From: Flavobacteriales bacterium
GTDB lineage: Bacteria > Bacteroidota > Bacteroidia > Flavobacteriales_F > PHOS-HE28
Direction: 5' to 3'
NCBI GenBank assembly: GCA_020635725.1
Contig: JACJZF010000006.1
Span: forward strand, 62,001-126,000
DNA: 64,000 bases
Shown piece by piece: positions 8,516 through 17,694 of the stretch (positions within the stretch are counted from its first letter, which is position 1; every line of letters begins with the position of its first letter). Under the pieces are notes generated by a model that was given only the letters and a program-made list of their open reading frames with translations, did no database searches and was not told the origin of the DNA. Made by a program: the position numbers and the translations under genes.

Positions 8516-9268
8516 ATGCGATTGCCTTCCACTGCTCTCCTCTGCACCTTGGTTTGCGCGATCATCCTGCCCGCCTGCCGGAAGGATGCATCCGTGACAC
8601 CGCCACCCGATGGGTTGCGGATCCGCATCGCGCCCACGTGGGGCGATCAGCCCTTCGCTACGTACACGGAGTATCGGGCGCCCGGGAACCTGCGCTTTCA
8701 GGCCGAAATGCTCCGCTTCTACCTGAGCGATCTGCGCCTGGTGAGCGATTCAGGCGAAACGGCCCTGTCCGATGTGGTGCTCATCGACCTGGCGAAGAGC
8801 GATGCCGTGCTGGAATTCGATGTGCCCGACGGGCAATGGCGAGGACTCCGCGCGGGGCTTGGCCTGCCGGCTGAGATCAACCACAGCAACCCCGGTTTGT
8901 ATGCCGAGAACCACCCCATGAGCGTGAACACCGGCATGCATTGGAGCTGGGCGAACGGATACAAGTTCGTGCTCTTCGATGGCCGCTTCGATCCCGATCC
9001 GGCTTCCACCGGTCCATTGTTCTCCGTCTTCAGCGTGCATACGGGCATGGATACCTGCTTCACCGAAGTGGACCTGTTCGCGGACCTTCCCTTCAGCACG
9101 AAGAACGGCAGCTTAACCACCTTGACCCTGCACGCCGATGTGCATGGTTTCCTGCAGAACGGCCCGGACACGATCGACGTGACCACCGAGAACCAGTCGC
9201 ACGGCGGCAATTACCCGCTGGCCTTCAAGCTCACCCGCAACGTGAAGCGCAGCCTTCGTTTGGAATGA
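8516..9268 (+). CDS. MbnP-family copper-binding lipoprotein
   Basis: The 250-residue product has a lipoprotein signal (MRLPSTALLCTLVCAIILPA then Cys21), so it is probably membrane-anchored on the periplasmic side. The body matches the MbnP family, with FYLSDLRLV near residue 70, VLIDLAKSD, and the diagnostic GMHWSWANGYKFVLFDG around residues 140-156. MbnP is a periplasmic copper-binding protein known from methanobactin loci; its partner MbnH, a diheme MauG-like enzyme, oxidises a tryptophan in MbnP to kynurenine. The next gene overlaps this one by four bases (ATGA) and encodes such a diheme protein, which supports the assignment. Which Trp would be modified here cannot be told from sequence alone; the HWSW pair is a candidate. 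A methanobactin precursor was not seen, so the role is more likely general copper handling. Confidence 0.85.
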   Translation: MRLPSTALLCTLVCAIILPACRKDASVTPPPDGLRIRIAPTWGDQPFATYTEYRAPGNLRFQAEMLRFYLSDLRLVSDSGETALSDVVLIDLAKSDAVLEFDVPDGQWRGLRAGLGLPAEINHSNPGLYAENHPMSVNTGMHWSWANGYKFVLFDGRFDPDPASTGPLFSVFSVHTGMDTCFTEVDLFADLPFSTKNGSLTTLTLHADVHGFLQNGPDTIDVTTENQSHGGNYPLAFKLTRNVKRSLRLE

Positions 9269-10278
9269 GGCCGGCACGGTTCATCCTGCCCCTTGCACTG
9301 CTGGCCTCGGCGTGCACCCACGACGTGTCGGATGAGCCTCTCGCATGGGATCCCACGCCGTTCGTGATCGAGCTGCCTGCGGGTTTCCCGCCGATGGCGG
9401 TTCCGTCGGATAACCCCCTCACCCAGGCATCGGTCGAATTGGGCAAGACCCTCTTCTTCGACAAGCGCCTATCGCGCGATGGCACCCTCAGCTGCGCTTC
9501 GTGCCATTTCCCCGAGCTGGCCTTCAGCGATACGGTGCCCTTGAGCGTGGGCGTCGATGGGCTCACCGGCATGCGCAACGCGCCGCCTCTGTTGAATCTG
9601 GCCTGGCATGAGGCCTTCTTCCGCGATGGAGGCGTGCCTACGTTGGAGCGGCAGGCCATCGCCCCCGTTCACGACGAGCGCGAGATGGCGTACAGCATCA
9701 CCCGCGCCGCCGCCGCGCTCCGTTTTCAGGAACCGTATGCCACCCTGAGCGTGAAGGCCTACGGCGGAGAGCTCGATGGCTGGTCGTTAGTCCGGGCATT
9801 GGCCAGCTACGAACGCACATTGGTGAGCGGATGGTCGCGCTGGGACCGCTGGATGAATGGCGATGCCACGGCCATGAGCGAGGACGAGCAGCGCGGATGG
9901 GAACTGTTCAGCAGCGCCGAATTGAACTGCACCGCCTGCCACAGCGGCTTCGACTTCTCGGATCACGGCTTCCACAATGTGGGACAATACCTCGCATACG
10001 ATGACCCCGGACGGGAACGCATCACCTTGAACCCTTCGGACAACGGCAAGTTCAAGACACCGACCCTGCGGAACATCGCGCGCACCGCGCCGTATATGCA
10101 TGATGGCAGCATGGCTTCCCTGGAAGAGGTGATCGATCACTTCGCCAGTGGCGGTCTCCCGCATGCCAACCGCGATCCCGAAATGCGGACCTTCGTGTTA
10201 TCTGCGGAGGATCGTGCCGACCTGTTCGCCTTTCTCCGTGCCTTGAATGATGAACGCCTGATCGATCAAGTCCGATGA
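9265..10278 (+). CDS. Diheme cytochrome c peroxidase/MauG-family protein (MbnH-like)
   Basis: A 337-residue lipoprotein (lipobox LLASAC, Cys17) with two c-type heme motifs, CASCH at residues 77-81 and CTACH at 222-226, and the family motifs PSDNPLTQASVELGKTLFFD, LSRDGTLSCASC and APYMHDGSMASLEEVIDHF. This is the architecture of bacterial diheme peroxidases and of MbnH/MauG enzymes that form high-valent iron to oxidise a partner protein. Its ATG overlaps the TGA of the MbnP-like gene, indicating translational coupling and a shared role. The most likely substrate is the upstream MbnP-like protein. A generic hydrogen peroxide-reducing cytochrome c peroxidase is the alternative. Confidence 0.9.
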   Translation: MRPARFILPLALLASACTHDVSDEPLAWDPTPFVIELPAGFPPMAVPSDNPLTQASVELGKTLFFDKRLSRDGTLSCASCHFPELAFSDTVPLSVGVDGLTGMRNAPPLLNLAWHEAFFRDGGVPTLERQAIAPVHDEREMAYSITRAAAALRFQEPYATLSVKAYGGELDGWSLVRALASYERTLVSGWSRWDRWMNGDATAMSEDEQRGWELFSSAELNCTACHSGFDFSDHGFHNVGQYLAYDDPGRERITLNPSDNGKFKTPTLRNIARTAPYMHDGSMASLEEVIDHFASGGLPHANRDPEMRTFVLSAEDRADLFAFLRALNDERLIDQVR

Positions 10279-11387
10279 AGCCGCCTTTCCCGACATACGC
10301 CGTTCTGATACTGCTGGCCGCGCTTGCGGCGTGCCGGCCCGATGACGATGATCCGGGCGATGATGGAGGAGGCGGCTACACCGGCACCCCATACACGTTG
10401 CAGATCCCGGCGAACTTCCCGCCGATGACCATCCCCTCGGACAATCCAATGACGGAGGAGGGCGTGCGCTTAGGCCGCTATCTGTTCTACGAGGAGCGCC
10501 TCAGCGGCAACAACACCCAGAGCTGCAGCAGCTGCCATGCGCAGGCGTTCGCGTTCTCGGATCACGGCAACCGCTTCAGCACAGGCATCGATGGCGTGGC
10601 CGGGACGCGTACGAGCATGGTGCTGCAGAACCTGGGATGGGAGACGCGCTTCTTCTGGGATGGCCGTTCGATGACCCTCGAGGAGCAGATCCTGCAACCG
10701 GTGGAGAACCCCATCGAGATGCACGAGACCTGGCCCAACGCGGTGGCCAAGCTCCAGGCCGACCCAGGCTATATGTCGCTCTTCCAGGGCGCTTTCGGGA
10801 GCACCACCATCGATCGGTACAAAGCGGCGAAGGCGATCGCTCAGTTCCTGCGCACGATGATCAGCGGCAACTCACGTTTCGATCAGTTCCAGCGCGGCGA
10901 GATCGTGCTCTCCCCGGAGGAGCAGCTCGGCTTCCAGCTCACTCAGCAGGAAGGCGGCGACCCCAATCTGGGTCTGGGTGGCCAATGGGGGGGCGACTGT
11001 TTCCATTGCCACCCGCACGGCGGCGCACGCTTCACCGATGGCCTGTTCCGCAACAACGGGCTCGATTCGGTCTTCGATGACCCCGGGCTGGGCGGCATCA
11101 CGGGCAATGCCTATGATATGGGTCTGTTCAAGACACCCTCGCTGCGTAACGTGGCGGTGAGCGGGCCGTACATGCACGATGGCCGCTTCGAGGTGCTGGA
11201 GGAGGTCATCGAGCACTACAATAGCGGCGGCACGCCATCCCCTACGATCAGCCCCTTCATGAAATTCACGCAGGGCGGATTGTCGTTCACGCCGGAGAAG
11301 AAGGCGCAGCTATTGGCCTTCCTCCACACGCTCACCGACGACGAGTTCCTCACGAATCCCGCGTTCAGCGATCCGGGTCCGCCGTGA
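10275..11387 (+). CDS. Second diheme cytochrome c peroxidase/MauG-family protein
   Basis: A 370-residue lipoprotein (lipobox LAAC, Cys20, followed by an Asp/Gly-rich linker) with heme motifs CSSCH at 84-88 and CFHCH at 242-246, plus PSDNPMTEEGVRLGRYLFYE and GPYMHDGRFEVLEEVIEHY. It is clearly a paralogue of the preceding gene and overlaps it by ATGA, so the three genes form one coupled operon. Compared with its neighbour it has an insertion between the hemes (GGDPNLGLGGQWGG just before the second heme). Why one MbnP-like protein is paired with two diheme proteins is not evident; one could act on MbnP and the other detoxify peroxide or hand over electrons. Confidence 0.9.
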   Translation: MKPPFPTYAVLILLAALAACRPDDDDPGDDGGGGYTGTPYTLQIPANFPPMTIPSDNPMTEEGVRLGRYLFYEERLSGNNTQSCSSCHAQAFAFSDHGNRFSTGIDGVAGTRTSMVLQNLGWETRFFWDGRSMTLEEQILQPVENPIEMHETWPNAVAKLQADPGYMSLFQGAFGSTTIDRYKAAKAIAQFLRTMISGNSRFDQFQRGEIVLSPEEQLGFQLTQQEGGDPNLGLGGQWGGDCFHCHPHGGARFTDGLFRNNGLDSVFDDPGLGGITGNAYDMGLFKTPSLRNVAVSGPYMHDGRFEVLEEVIEHYNSGGTPSPTISPFMKFTQGGLSFTPEKKAQLLAFLHTLTDDEFLTNPAFSDPGPP

Positions 11388-11494
11388 TCAGGAATGGGAT
11401 CGCTGCGGCGCCGATGATTACGAGAGTGCGCAACCGCACTGCTGCCCGTGCAGGTCTTGCGCGAATGATGAGTGGATGAAACGCCGTGATGTCC

Positions 11495-13006
11495 TCAGGC
11501 CGCGGCGGCATCATTCTTCAGCGGCATCCACGCGTCGAGGCGGATCTTGTCGCCGAACACTTCCGGCTTGAAGAGACCGCGCCCGAGCAGCAGCCGCGCG
11601 CATTCCTGAACGCCTTCGGTGATGCTGGGGTGCGGATGCACGAGGTCCGCGAGCTCGCTCACCGGGATGCCGAGCTTGATCATCATGGCCACGGCCTCGA
11701 TCGCGCTCGAAGCATGCTCGCCCACCGCGCGCATGCCAAGCACGCGCATCTGCTCGTCGTGGGTGACGATGACCTTGAAGAAGCCGCTCGTGCGCCGCAT
11801 GGCGATGGCGCGCGCGATGCAGGCGTAATCGACCCGCGCGACGCGGTAGGCGATGCCGCGCTTCTGGCACTCCTGCTCGTTCAGGCCCACACCAGCCACC
11901 TCGGGGTCGAGGAACATGATGGTGCTGACATCGTTGTAGTTGAGATCCGGGGCGGTGCCCAGGCTGATGCGCTCCGCGGCGCAGCGCCCTTCCATCTCGC
12001 CCAGGTTCACGAGCATGTTGGCGCCGGTGGCATCGCCCACGGCGTGGATGTGCGCGGCGGTGGTCAGCGTTCCCTCGAGCACGATGCCTCCGGTCCTCGC
12101 GTCGGTGCGCACGCCGGCTGCCGCCAGATCGAGCCGCTCGGTGTTGGCCACGCGGCCCACGGACAGCAGCGCCTTCTCCACGCGGACGGTCTCCTCATGG
12201 CCATCTGGGTAGGAGAGGCGGTATTGCACCTCATGCCCCCGCTCGTCGGCCTCGATGGTGCGCAGCTCCTCCAACTTCGCCTGCCGGTGGATGATGACGC
12301 CCTTGCGCTCGAGATTGCGCGCGACCAGCTCGCTCACATCGGAATCCTCGAAGGGCAGGATGCGGTCGGCGCGGTCGATGAGGTGCACGCGGGTGCTGCC
12401 GAGCAGGGAGAAGATGGCGGCGAACTCGCAACCGATGACGCCCGCGCCGATGATCACGATGCTCTTGGGGAAGTCGTCGAGGCCGAGGATGCCATCGCTG
12501 GTGAGGATGCGCCGCTCATCTACGGCGATGCCAGGCAGATGGCGCGGTCTGCTGCCGGTGGCGATGATGACGTGGCGGGCGCGGATGTCGCGCAGATGCC
12601 CGGGCCGCTGGATGCGGATCACATGCGGATCCAGGAAGCACGCTTCGCCGCGCTCATGCTGGAAGCACGCTGGATGGTCCGCGCTGCCGTGCTGGGCGAG
12701 CAGTTGCATATGGCATGCGTAGAGATACTTGCGCTCGAAGGCGGCCTCGTTCACGGCCTTGGTCACCTCGCTCCAATCGAGGCGGAAGGGCTCGCGGCCG
12801 CGTGTGCGCATAAGCTCGTTGGTGCTGGAGACGCGCTGCGCGATCTCCCACATGGTCTTGGAGGTGAGGGCGCCGTTGTAGATGCCTGTTCCGCCGATGC
12901 GGTCGCGTTCCACCAGCAGCACGCGCTGGCCGAGGTCGATGGCGCGCATGGCCGCGGCGTACCCGGCAGGGCCGCCTCCGATCACGCAGAGGTCGAATTG
13001 GTCCAT
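11495..13006 (-). CDS. FAD/NAD(P)-dependent oxidoreductase of the lipoamide dehydrogenase fold lacking redox cysteines
   Basis: The 503-residue product has the class I pyridine nucleotide-disulfide reductase layout: FAD-binding DLCVIGGGPAGYAAAMRA at residues 5-22, HVIIATGSRPRHLPG, the NAD(P)-binding fold IVIIGAGVIGCEFAAIFSLL, the second FAD motif IHAVGDATGANML, and a dimerisation domain ending in HPHPSITEGVQE, which carries the usual His/Glu pair. The redox-active site, normally CxxxxC, reads GGTGIYNGALTSK, with Gly41 and Ala46 in place of the two cysteines. It therefore cannot be an ordinary lipoamide dehydrogenase, glutathione reductase or mercuric reductase. Soluble transhydrogenase-like or NAD(P)H oxidase-like activity is possible. 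ATG 13006 is preferred to the GTG at 13015. The gene converges on the diheme operon across 107 bases with no strong terminator. Confidence 0.85.
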   Translation of the reverse strand: MDQFDLCVIGGGPAGYAAAMRAIDLGQRVLLVERDRIGGTGIYNGALTSKTMWEIAQRVSSTNELMRTRGREPFRLDWSEVTKAVNEAAFERKYLYACHMQLLAQHGSADHPACFQHERGEACFLDPHVIRIQRPGHLRDIRARHVIIATGSRPRHLPGIAVDERRILTSDGILGLDDFPKSIVIIGAGVIGCEFAAIFSLLGSTRVHLIDRADRILPFEDSDVSELVARNLERKGVIIHRQAKLEELRTIEADERGHEVQYRLSYPDGHEETVRVEKALLSVGRVANTERLDLAAAGVRTDARTGGIVLEGTLTTAAHIHAVGDATGANMLVNLGEMEGRCAAERISLGTAPDLNYNDVSTIMFLDPEVAGVGLNEQECQKRGIAYRVARVDYACIARAIAMRRTSGFFKVIVTHDEQMRVLGMRAVGEHASSAIEAVAMMIKLGIPVSELADLVHPHPSITEGVQECARLLLGRGLFKPEVFGDKIRLDAWMPLKNDAAAA

Positions 13007-13170
13007 GGGAGACACCGCTGAGCGGCGCGCCGTTCTTACGGTCGAATACGGCTATGGTTCGCTACTTGGCGCTGCTGGTCGGCCGCGCGCGCCGGTTCGT
13101 CGCACAGGCTGGGGCGGGCGTATCCGCAGGGGCGGATCGCGCGTAGGAAGGCGCGATAAGAACCGTACCC

Positions 13171-16100
13171 GTGCGCCTGCTCCACCGTTCACCGACCTTG
13201 ATCGCCTGTGCCTTGCTCGGCGGTGGAGCGCTCGCGCAATGCCCGCAGCTGTTCGATTACAACGGTGTTCCCTCAAGCAATCCGGAATGGTACAGCTGCT
13301 CGGGCACCAACTACACCTTGCTCATCGCCACGCCGCAGAGCGTAGGAGCGTACACCGTCGACTGGGGCGATGGGAGCCCGGTGCAGAACGGTGCCGTGCT
13401 GGCGCCGCCGATGACCGTTCCGCACGTGTACGCCGCGGCCGTGGCCACCTACTCCGTCACCTTCACGGAATTGGCCACCGGTTGCTCGGTGGTGGGCACG
13501 CTCACCATGGAGCAGAGCACCAGCGCGTCCATCCAGATCCCCATCGGAGGGCTCACGCAGGTATGCGCGCCGCACCCGGTGGACTTCATCAACAGCAGCA
13601 CCAACGTCTCGCCCAATACCGTGTTCACCTGGAACTTCGGTGATGGCTCGCCCGTGCTCACGTTCGATCACACCAATTGGGGCCAGACGATCACGCATAC
13701 CTACATGCCGGGCACCGTGGATTGCGAGACCACCGTGGAGCTCACCGCCGAGAACACCTGCAACTCGCTTCAGGGTGGTGCCAGCGTGGCCACCTTCAAC
13801 CCGATCCGCATCTGGGACATCGATGATGCGAGCATAGCCGCCAGCGCCACCCTGCTCTGCTGGCCTGACCGCACCGTCACCTTCGCCAACACCACCGAGC
13901 GCAACTGCTTCCAGCAGGGCAATATCTTCCAGCGCTACGAGTACTGGAATTTCGGCGACTACTGGGGCCAGGGCCAGGATTCGATCATCGACTGGTCGCC
14001 GTGGCCGCCCACGTTCCCGCGCGTGATCCAATACCCGGGGATCGGCACGTACGAGGTGATGCTGCTCGACAGCAATTACTGCGGCATCGATACGGCCTAC
14101 ATCGAGGTGACCATCGTGCCACCGCCGCAGGTGACCCTCACCGTGGATCCCGATACGATCTGCGTGGGTGAGACGGCGAACTTCAACGAGACCACCAACG
14201 GAGGCGCCAATTACTTCGAGTGGGACTTCGGCGCGGGAGCGGGCTTTCAGTGGACCGGCGCTGGCGATCAGGCGCACACCTACAACACGGCCGGCACGTA
14301 CACGGTGTCCTATGCCGCCAGTATTCAAGGAGCCACCGCGGGCTGCGCCGATACCGCATCGGTGGTGGTCACGGTGCTGCCCAGGCCAACGGCCGATTTC
14401 ACCATCGATCAGGACGCGGCGTGCGATTCCCTCACCGTCGCCTTCACCAACGCATCGATCGGCGCGGTATCGCACGCATGGGACTTCGGTGATGGCAGCA
14501 CGAGCATCAGCCCGGCGCCGCCACCGCACACCTACACGGTGGCGGGTGATTACACCATCACCCTCACGGTGACCAACGCGCTGGGCTGCACGCACAGCTT
14601 CTCGCGCGATGTGCACGTCTTTGACCCGCCTACCGTTTCGATCCAAGTGGCGAATCTCTGTTTCGGTGAGACCGCGGAATTCACACCCGTGATCGGCACG
14701 GCAGCGGGGAACCCGGTCAGCACCTGGGCGTGGGACTTCGGCGATGGGAATACCGCTTCATCGGAGCAGCCCACGCATGCCTATACCGCACCCGGTCCGT
14801 ACACGATCACCTTGCAGGTGACCACGCCGTATTGCGCGGGCTCCGGCACCCAGGCGGTGAATGTGCAGGCCCGTCCGATGGCGGCGTTCACGCCTAGCGC
14901 CGTGCTCGGCTGCTCGCCCATGCCGGTCGATTTCGTCAATGCGAGCACCGGTGCCACGCAATACCTGTGGCTCTTCGGCGATGGCTCCACTGCCAACACA
15001 GCGGATCCATCTCACACGTTCCTCAATTACGGGAGCGCTGATACCGTCTTCACCACGACGCTCATCGCGAGCTCGCCGTTCGGGTGCGCTGACACCATCT
15101 CGGTGCCGATCACCGTGGCGCCGGGTGTGAGCGCGGGCTTCGTGCACAATGCCAATCCCGGCTGCGCCCCCATGGATGTGGCGTTCGTGAATACCAGCAC
15201 GGGCGCCACGACCTATTCGTGGGACTTCGGCGATGGCAGCACGAGCAATGCGGTCAACCCCGCGCACACGTTCGTCAACACCACCTTCTTCCTCACCATA
15301 CACACGATCACGCTCACGGCCTATTCGCCGGCGGGTTGCCAGGCCAGTGCCACGCAGCAGGTCATGGTGTATCCCACACCCGATTTCACCTTCACCGCGC
15401 TGCCCGATAGCGGGTGCAGTCCGTTGGCGGTGACCTTCCCGAGCGTGGTGGGCGCCGTGAGCTACGACTGGGATTTCGGAGACGGCACGCAGGGATCGGG
15501 CCCATCACCGGTGCATACCTATCTCAACGGCACCACCAACGACCAGCTCTTCGACGTCACGCTGGTCGGGTCAAATGCCTTCGGGTGCATGGATACCGCG
15601 CATGCCAGCGTGACGGTGTTCCCCAATCCCACGGCGCAGCTCACCACCACGCCCCTGGCCGGCTGTCATCCGCTCACGGCGCAGCTCACCAATGCCAGCA
15701 CGGGTGCCAGCATTTTCCATTGGGATTACGGTGACGGTCAATCGGGCGATACCACGGCTGGCGTTCACGGGCACACTTGGTACAACTATCCGGGGCCTGG
15801 TGCCGTGAGCTATCCTATCACCCTCACCGCTATCACGGACCATGGCTGCACGAGCACGGCCACGGCGCAGGTGCAGGTGTATCCGCAGGTGGTCGCGGCA
15901 TTCGTGGAGCCGCCCGGTGGATGCGCGCCCCTGAGCGCCACCTTCGTCAACACCTCTTCCGGGGCCGATAGCTACTACTGGAGCTTCGATGACGGACAGG
16001 GGAGCAGCGCGGTATCGCCTGTTCATACCTACTTCAACCAGACCCTGGACGACGCGAGCTTCAAGCCGATGCTCATCGCCACCTCCAGCTTCGGATGCAG

Positions 16101-17691
16101 TGATACCGCGCGAGCGGACGTGATCGTGCACCCGCAGCCCATCGCGCAGTTCATTCCAGGTGTGCTCAGCGGATGCCAGCCCCTGCTGGTGCCCTTCCAG
16201 GATCTCACCATCGGCGCCACCGGCGCGCATTGGGAATTCGGCGATGGCGCCGTGCTCGATACGCTGCCAGGGAATCTCTCGCACACGTACACGCACAGCG
16301 CGGCCTCACCCGCCACCTTCGTCGCCGCGCTGATCGCCAGCAACGCGTTCGGTTGCACGGATACCACCACCCACCCGATTGAGGTCTACCCGGCGGTGAG
16401 CGCGGCCTTCACCGTGCCCGCGGGCGGGTGCTCGCCCGTGACCATTTCGCCGGTGAACGCCACCACCGGAGCAAGCACCTACTTGTGGGACATGGGCGAT
16501 GGCAACGTGCTGGTAGGACCGTCGCCAACGCACACCTATGTGAACACCACCGCGGTGGATCAGACCCGCACCATCACGCTCACGGCTACCTCGGCCTGGG
16601 GTTGCGTGTCGGTGATGACGCAGACCTTGATCGTGCATCCGGTGCCGCAGGCCGCCTTCCAGGCCACGCCCTTCCTGCAGCAGTTCCCCGATGCCACGGT
16701 GAGCCTGAACAACACGAGCGGGCCCGGCGGTTGGAACCATCTCTGGACCTTCGGCGATGGCCAGGTGAGCACCCTCCAGCAGCCCGGCACGCACACGTAT
16801 GGGACCTGGGGCACCTTCACCATCACCTTGGTGGTGAGCGGCACGGCCTGCAGCGATACCGCCACGCAGGCCATCACCATCACCCCTCCGTTGCCCACGG
16901 CATCCTTCCTCGGCCAGGGCGATGGCTGCGCGCCGCTCACCGTCGATTTCACCAATACCAGCTGGCAGGGCCTGAGCTACCAATGGAATTTCGGCGACGG
17001 CGGAAGCAGCACGGCCGATAACCCCACCTACGTGTACAACGTACCAGGGGTGTATACCGTGACACTCACCGCATTCGGCATAGGTGGCGGCGTAAGCACC
17101 GCCATCAAGGTGGACAGCGTGGTCGTGCGACCGCGCGCCAACGCCTTCTTCGTGCTGCAGCCCACCTCCGTGGTGGTGCCCAGCCAGCCCGTGTTCACGT
17201 ACAACCTCAGCGCGAACGCTGATCAATACACCTGGGATTTCGGGGATGGGACGCTCTCGCATGAGTTCAACCCGACGCACTACTACCAGCAGGGCGGCAG
17301 CTTCGATGTGTCGCTCATCGCCAACAACCAGTGGAACTGCCCGGACACCTTCCTGCTGGCCGGCGCGGTCACCGGCGAGGTGAGCGGCGATATCGAGTTC
17401 CCCAACGCCTTCACGCCAACGAGCAGCGCGCCCACCGATGGCAGCTACGACCCGCAGAGCTTCGACAACGATTTCTTCTTCCCGAAGTACGAGGGCGTGG
17501 TGAAGTACCGGCTCGAGGTCTTCAACCGCTGGGGCGAGCTCGTCTTCGTGAGCGACGATGTGCGCAAGGGCTGGGACGGCTGGTACCGCGGCTCGCCCGC
17601 CAAGCAGGATGTGTATGTCTGGAAATGCAACGCCACCTTCAGCGATGGGCGCGAGTCCGTGCTGAAGGGGGATGTCACCCTATTGCGATAG
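13171..17691 (+). CDS. Multi-PKD-domain surface protein with T9SS type B (gliding-motility-associated) C-terminal domain
   Basis: The 1506-residue product starts at GTG 13171 with a signal peptide (MRLLHRSPTLIACALLGGGA, cleaved after LAQ). It contains about 15 PKD-like domains, each recognisable by W-x-F-G-D-G-x (for example TWNFGDGSPV, AWDFGDGSTS, AWDFGDGNTA, SWDFGDGSTS, QWNFGDGGSS, TWDFGDGTLS) spaced by about 85-100 residues. The last part is a type B C-terminal domain: IEFPNAFTPTSSAPTDGSYD, then YRLEVFNRWGELVFVSDD, GWDGWYRG, DVYVWKCNATF and VTLLR at the end. Such proteins are exported by the type IX system and often act as adhesins, as with SprB in gliding. It is followed after three bases by a PorE-like gene and then PorP/SprF, the usual partner for type B substrates. 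Confidence 0.93.
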   Translation: MRLLHRSPTLIACALLGGGALAQCPQLFDYNGVPSSNPEWYSCSGTNYTLLIATPQSVGAYTVDWGDGSPVQNGAVLAPPMTVPHVYAAAVATYSVTFTELATGCSVVGTLTMEQSTSASIQIPIGGLTQVCAPHPVDFINSSTNVSPNTVFTWNFGDGSPVLTFDHTNWGQTITHTYMPGTVDCETTVELTAENTCNSLQGGASVATFNPIRIWDIDDASIAASATLLCWPDRTVTFANTTERNCFQQGNIFQRYEYWNFGDYWGQGQDSIIDWSPWPPTFPRVIQYPGIGTYEVMLLDSNYCGIDTAYIEVTIVPPPQVTLTVDPDTICVGETANFNETTNGGANYFEWDFGAGAGFQWTGAGDQAHTYNTAGTYTVSYAASIQGATAGCADTASVVVTVLPRPTADFTIDQDAACDSLTVAFTNASIGAVSHAWDFGDGSTSISPAPPPHTYTVAGDYTITLTVTNALGCTHSFSRDVHVFDPPTVSIQVANLCFGETAEFTPVIGTAAGNPVSTWAWDFGDGNTASSEQPTHAYTAPGPYTITLQVTTPYCAGSGTQAVNVQARPMAAFTPSAVLGCSPMPVDFVNASTGATQYLWLFGDGSTANTADPSHTFLNYGSADTVFTTTLIASSPFGCADTISVPITVAPGVSAGFVHNANPGCAPMDVAFVNTSTGATTYSWDFGDGSTSNAVNPAHTFVNTTFFLTIHTITLTAYSPAGCQASATQQVMVYPTPDFTFTALPDSGCSPLAVTFPSVVGAVSYDWDFGDGTQGSGPSPVHTYLNGTTNDQLFDVTLVGSNAFGCMDTAHASVTVFPNPTAQLTTTPLAGCHPLTAQLTNASTGASIFHWDYGDGQSGDTTAGVHGHTWYNYPGPGAVSYPITLTAITDHGCTSTATAQVQVYPQVVAAFVEPPGGCAPLSATFVNTSSGADSYYWSFDDGQGSSAVSPVHTYFNQTLDDASFKPMLIATSSFGCSDTARADVIVHPQPIAQFIPGVLSGCQPLLVPFQDLTIGATGAHWEFGDGAVLDTLPGNLSHTYTHSAASPATFVAALIASNAFGCTDTTTHPIEVYPAVSAAFTVPAGGCSPVTISPVNATTGASTYLWDMGDGNVLVGPSPTHTYVNTTAVDQTRTITLTATSAWGCVSVMTQTLIVHPVPQAAFQATPFLQQFPDATVSLNNTSGPGGWNHLWTFGDGQVSTLQQPGTHTYGTWGTFTITLVVSGTACSDTATQAITITPPLPTASFLGQGDGCAPLTVDFTNTSWQGLSYQWNFGDGGSSTADNPTYVYNVPGVYTVTLTAFGIGGGVSTAIKVDSVVVRPRANAFFVLQPTSVVVPSQPVFTYNLSANADQYTWDFGDGTLSHEFNPTHYYQQGGSFDVSLIANNQWNCPDTFLLAGAVTGEVSGDIEFPNAFTPTSSAPTDGSYDPQSFDNDFFFPKYEGVVKYRLEVFNRWGELVFVSDDVRKGWDGWYRGSPAKQDVYVWKCNATFSDGRESVLKGDVTLLR

Positions 17692-17694
17692 ACC

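Noticed and set aside
11425..11440. AGTGCG-CAAC-CGCACT hairpin between the diheme operon and the flavoprotein gene
   Set aside because: It is a short perfect stem without a T tract on either side, too weak to call a terminator.
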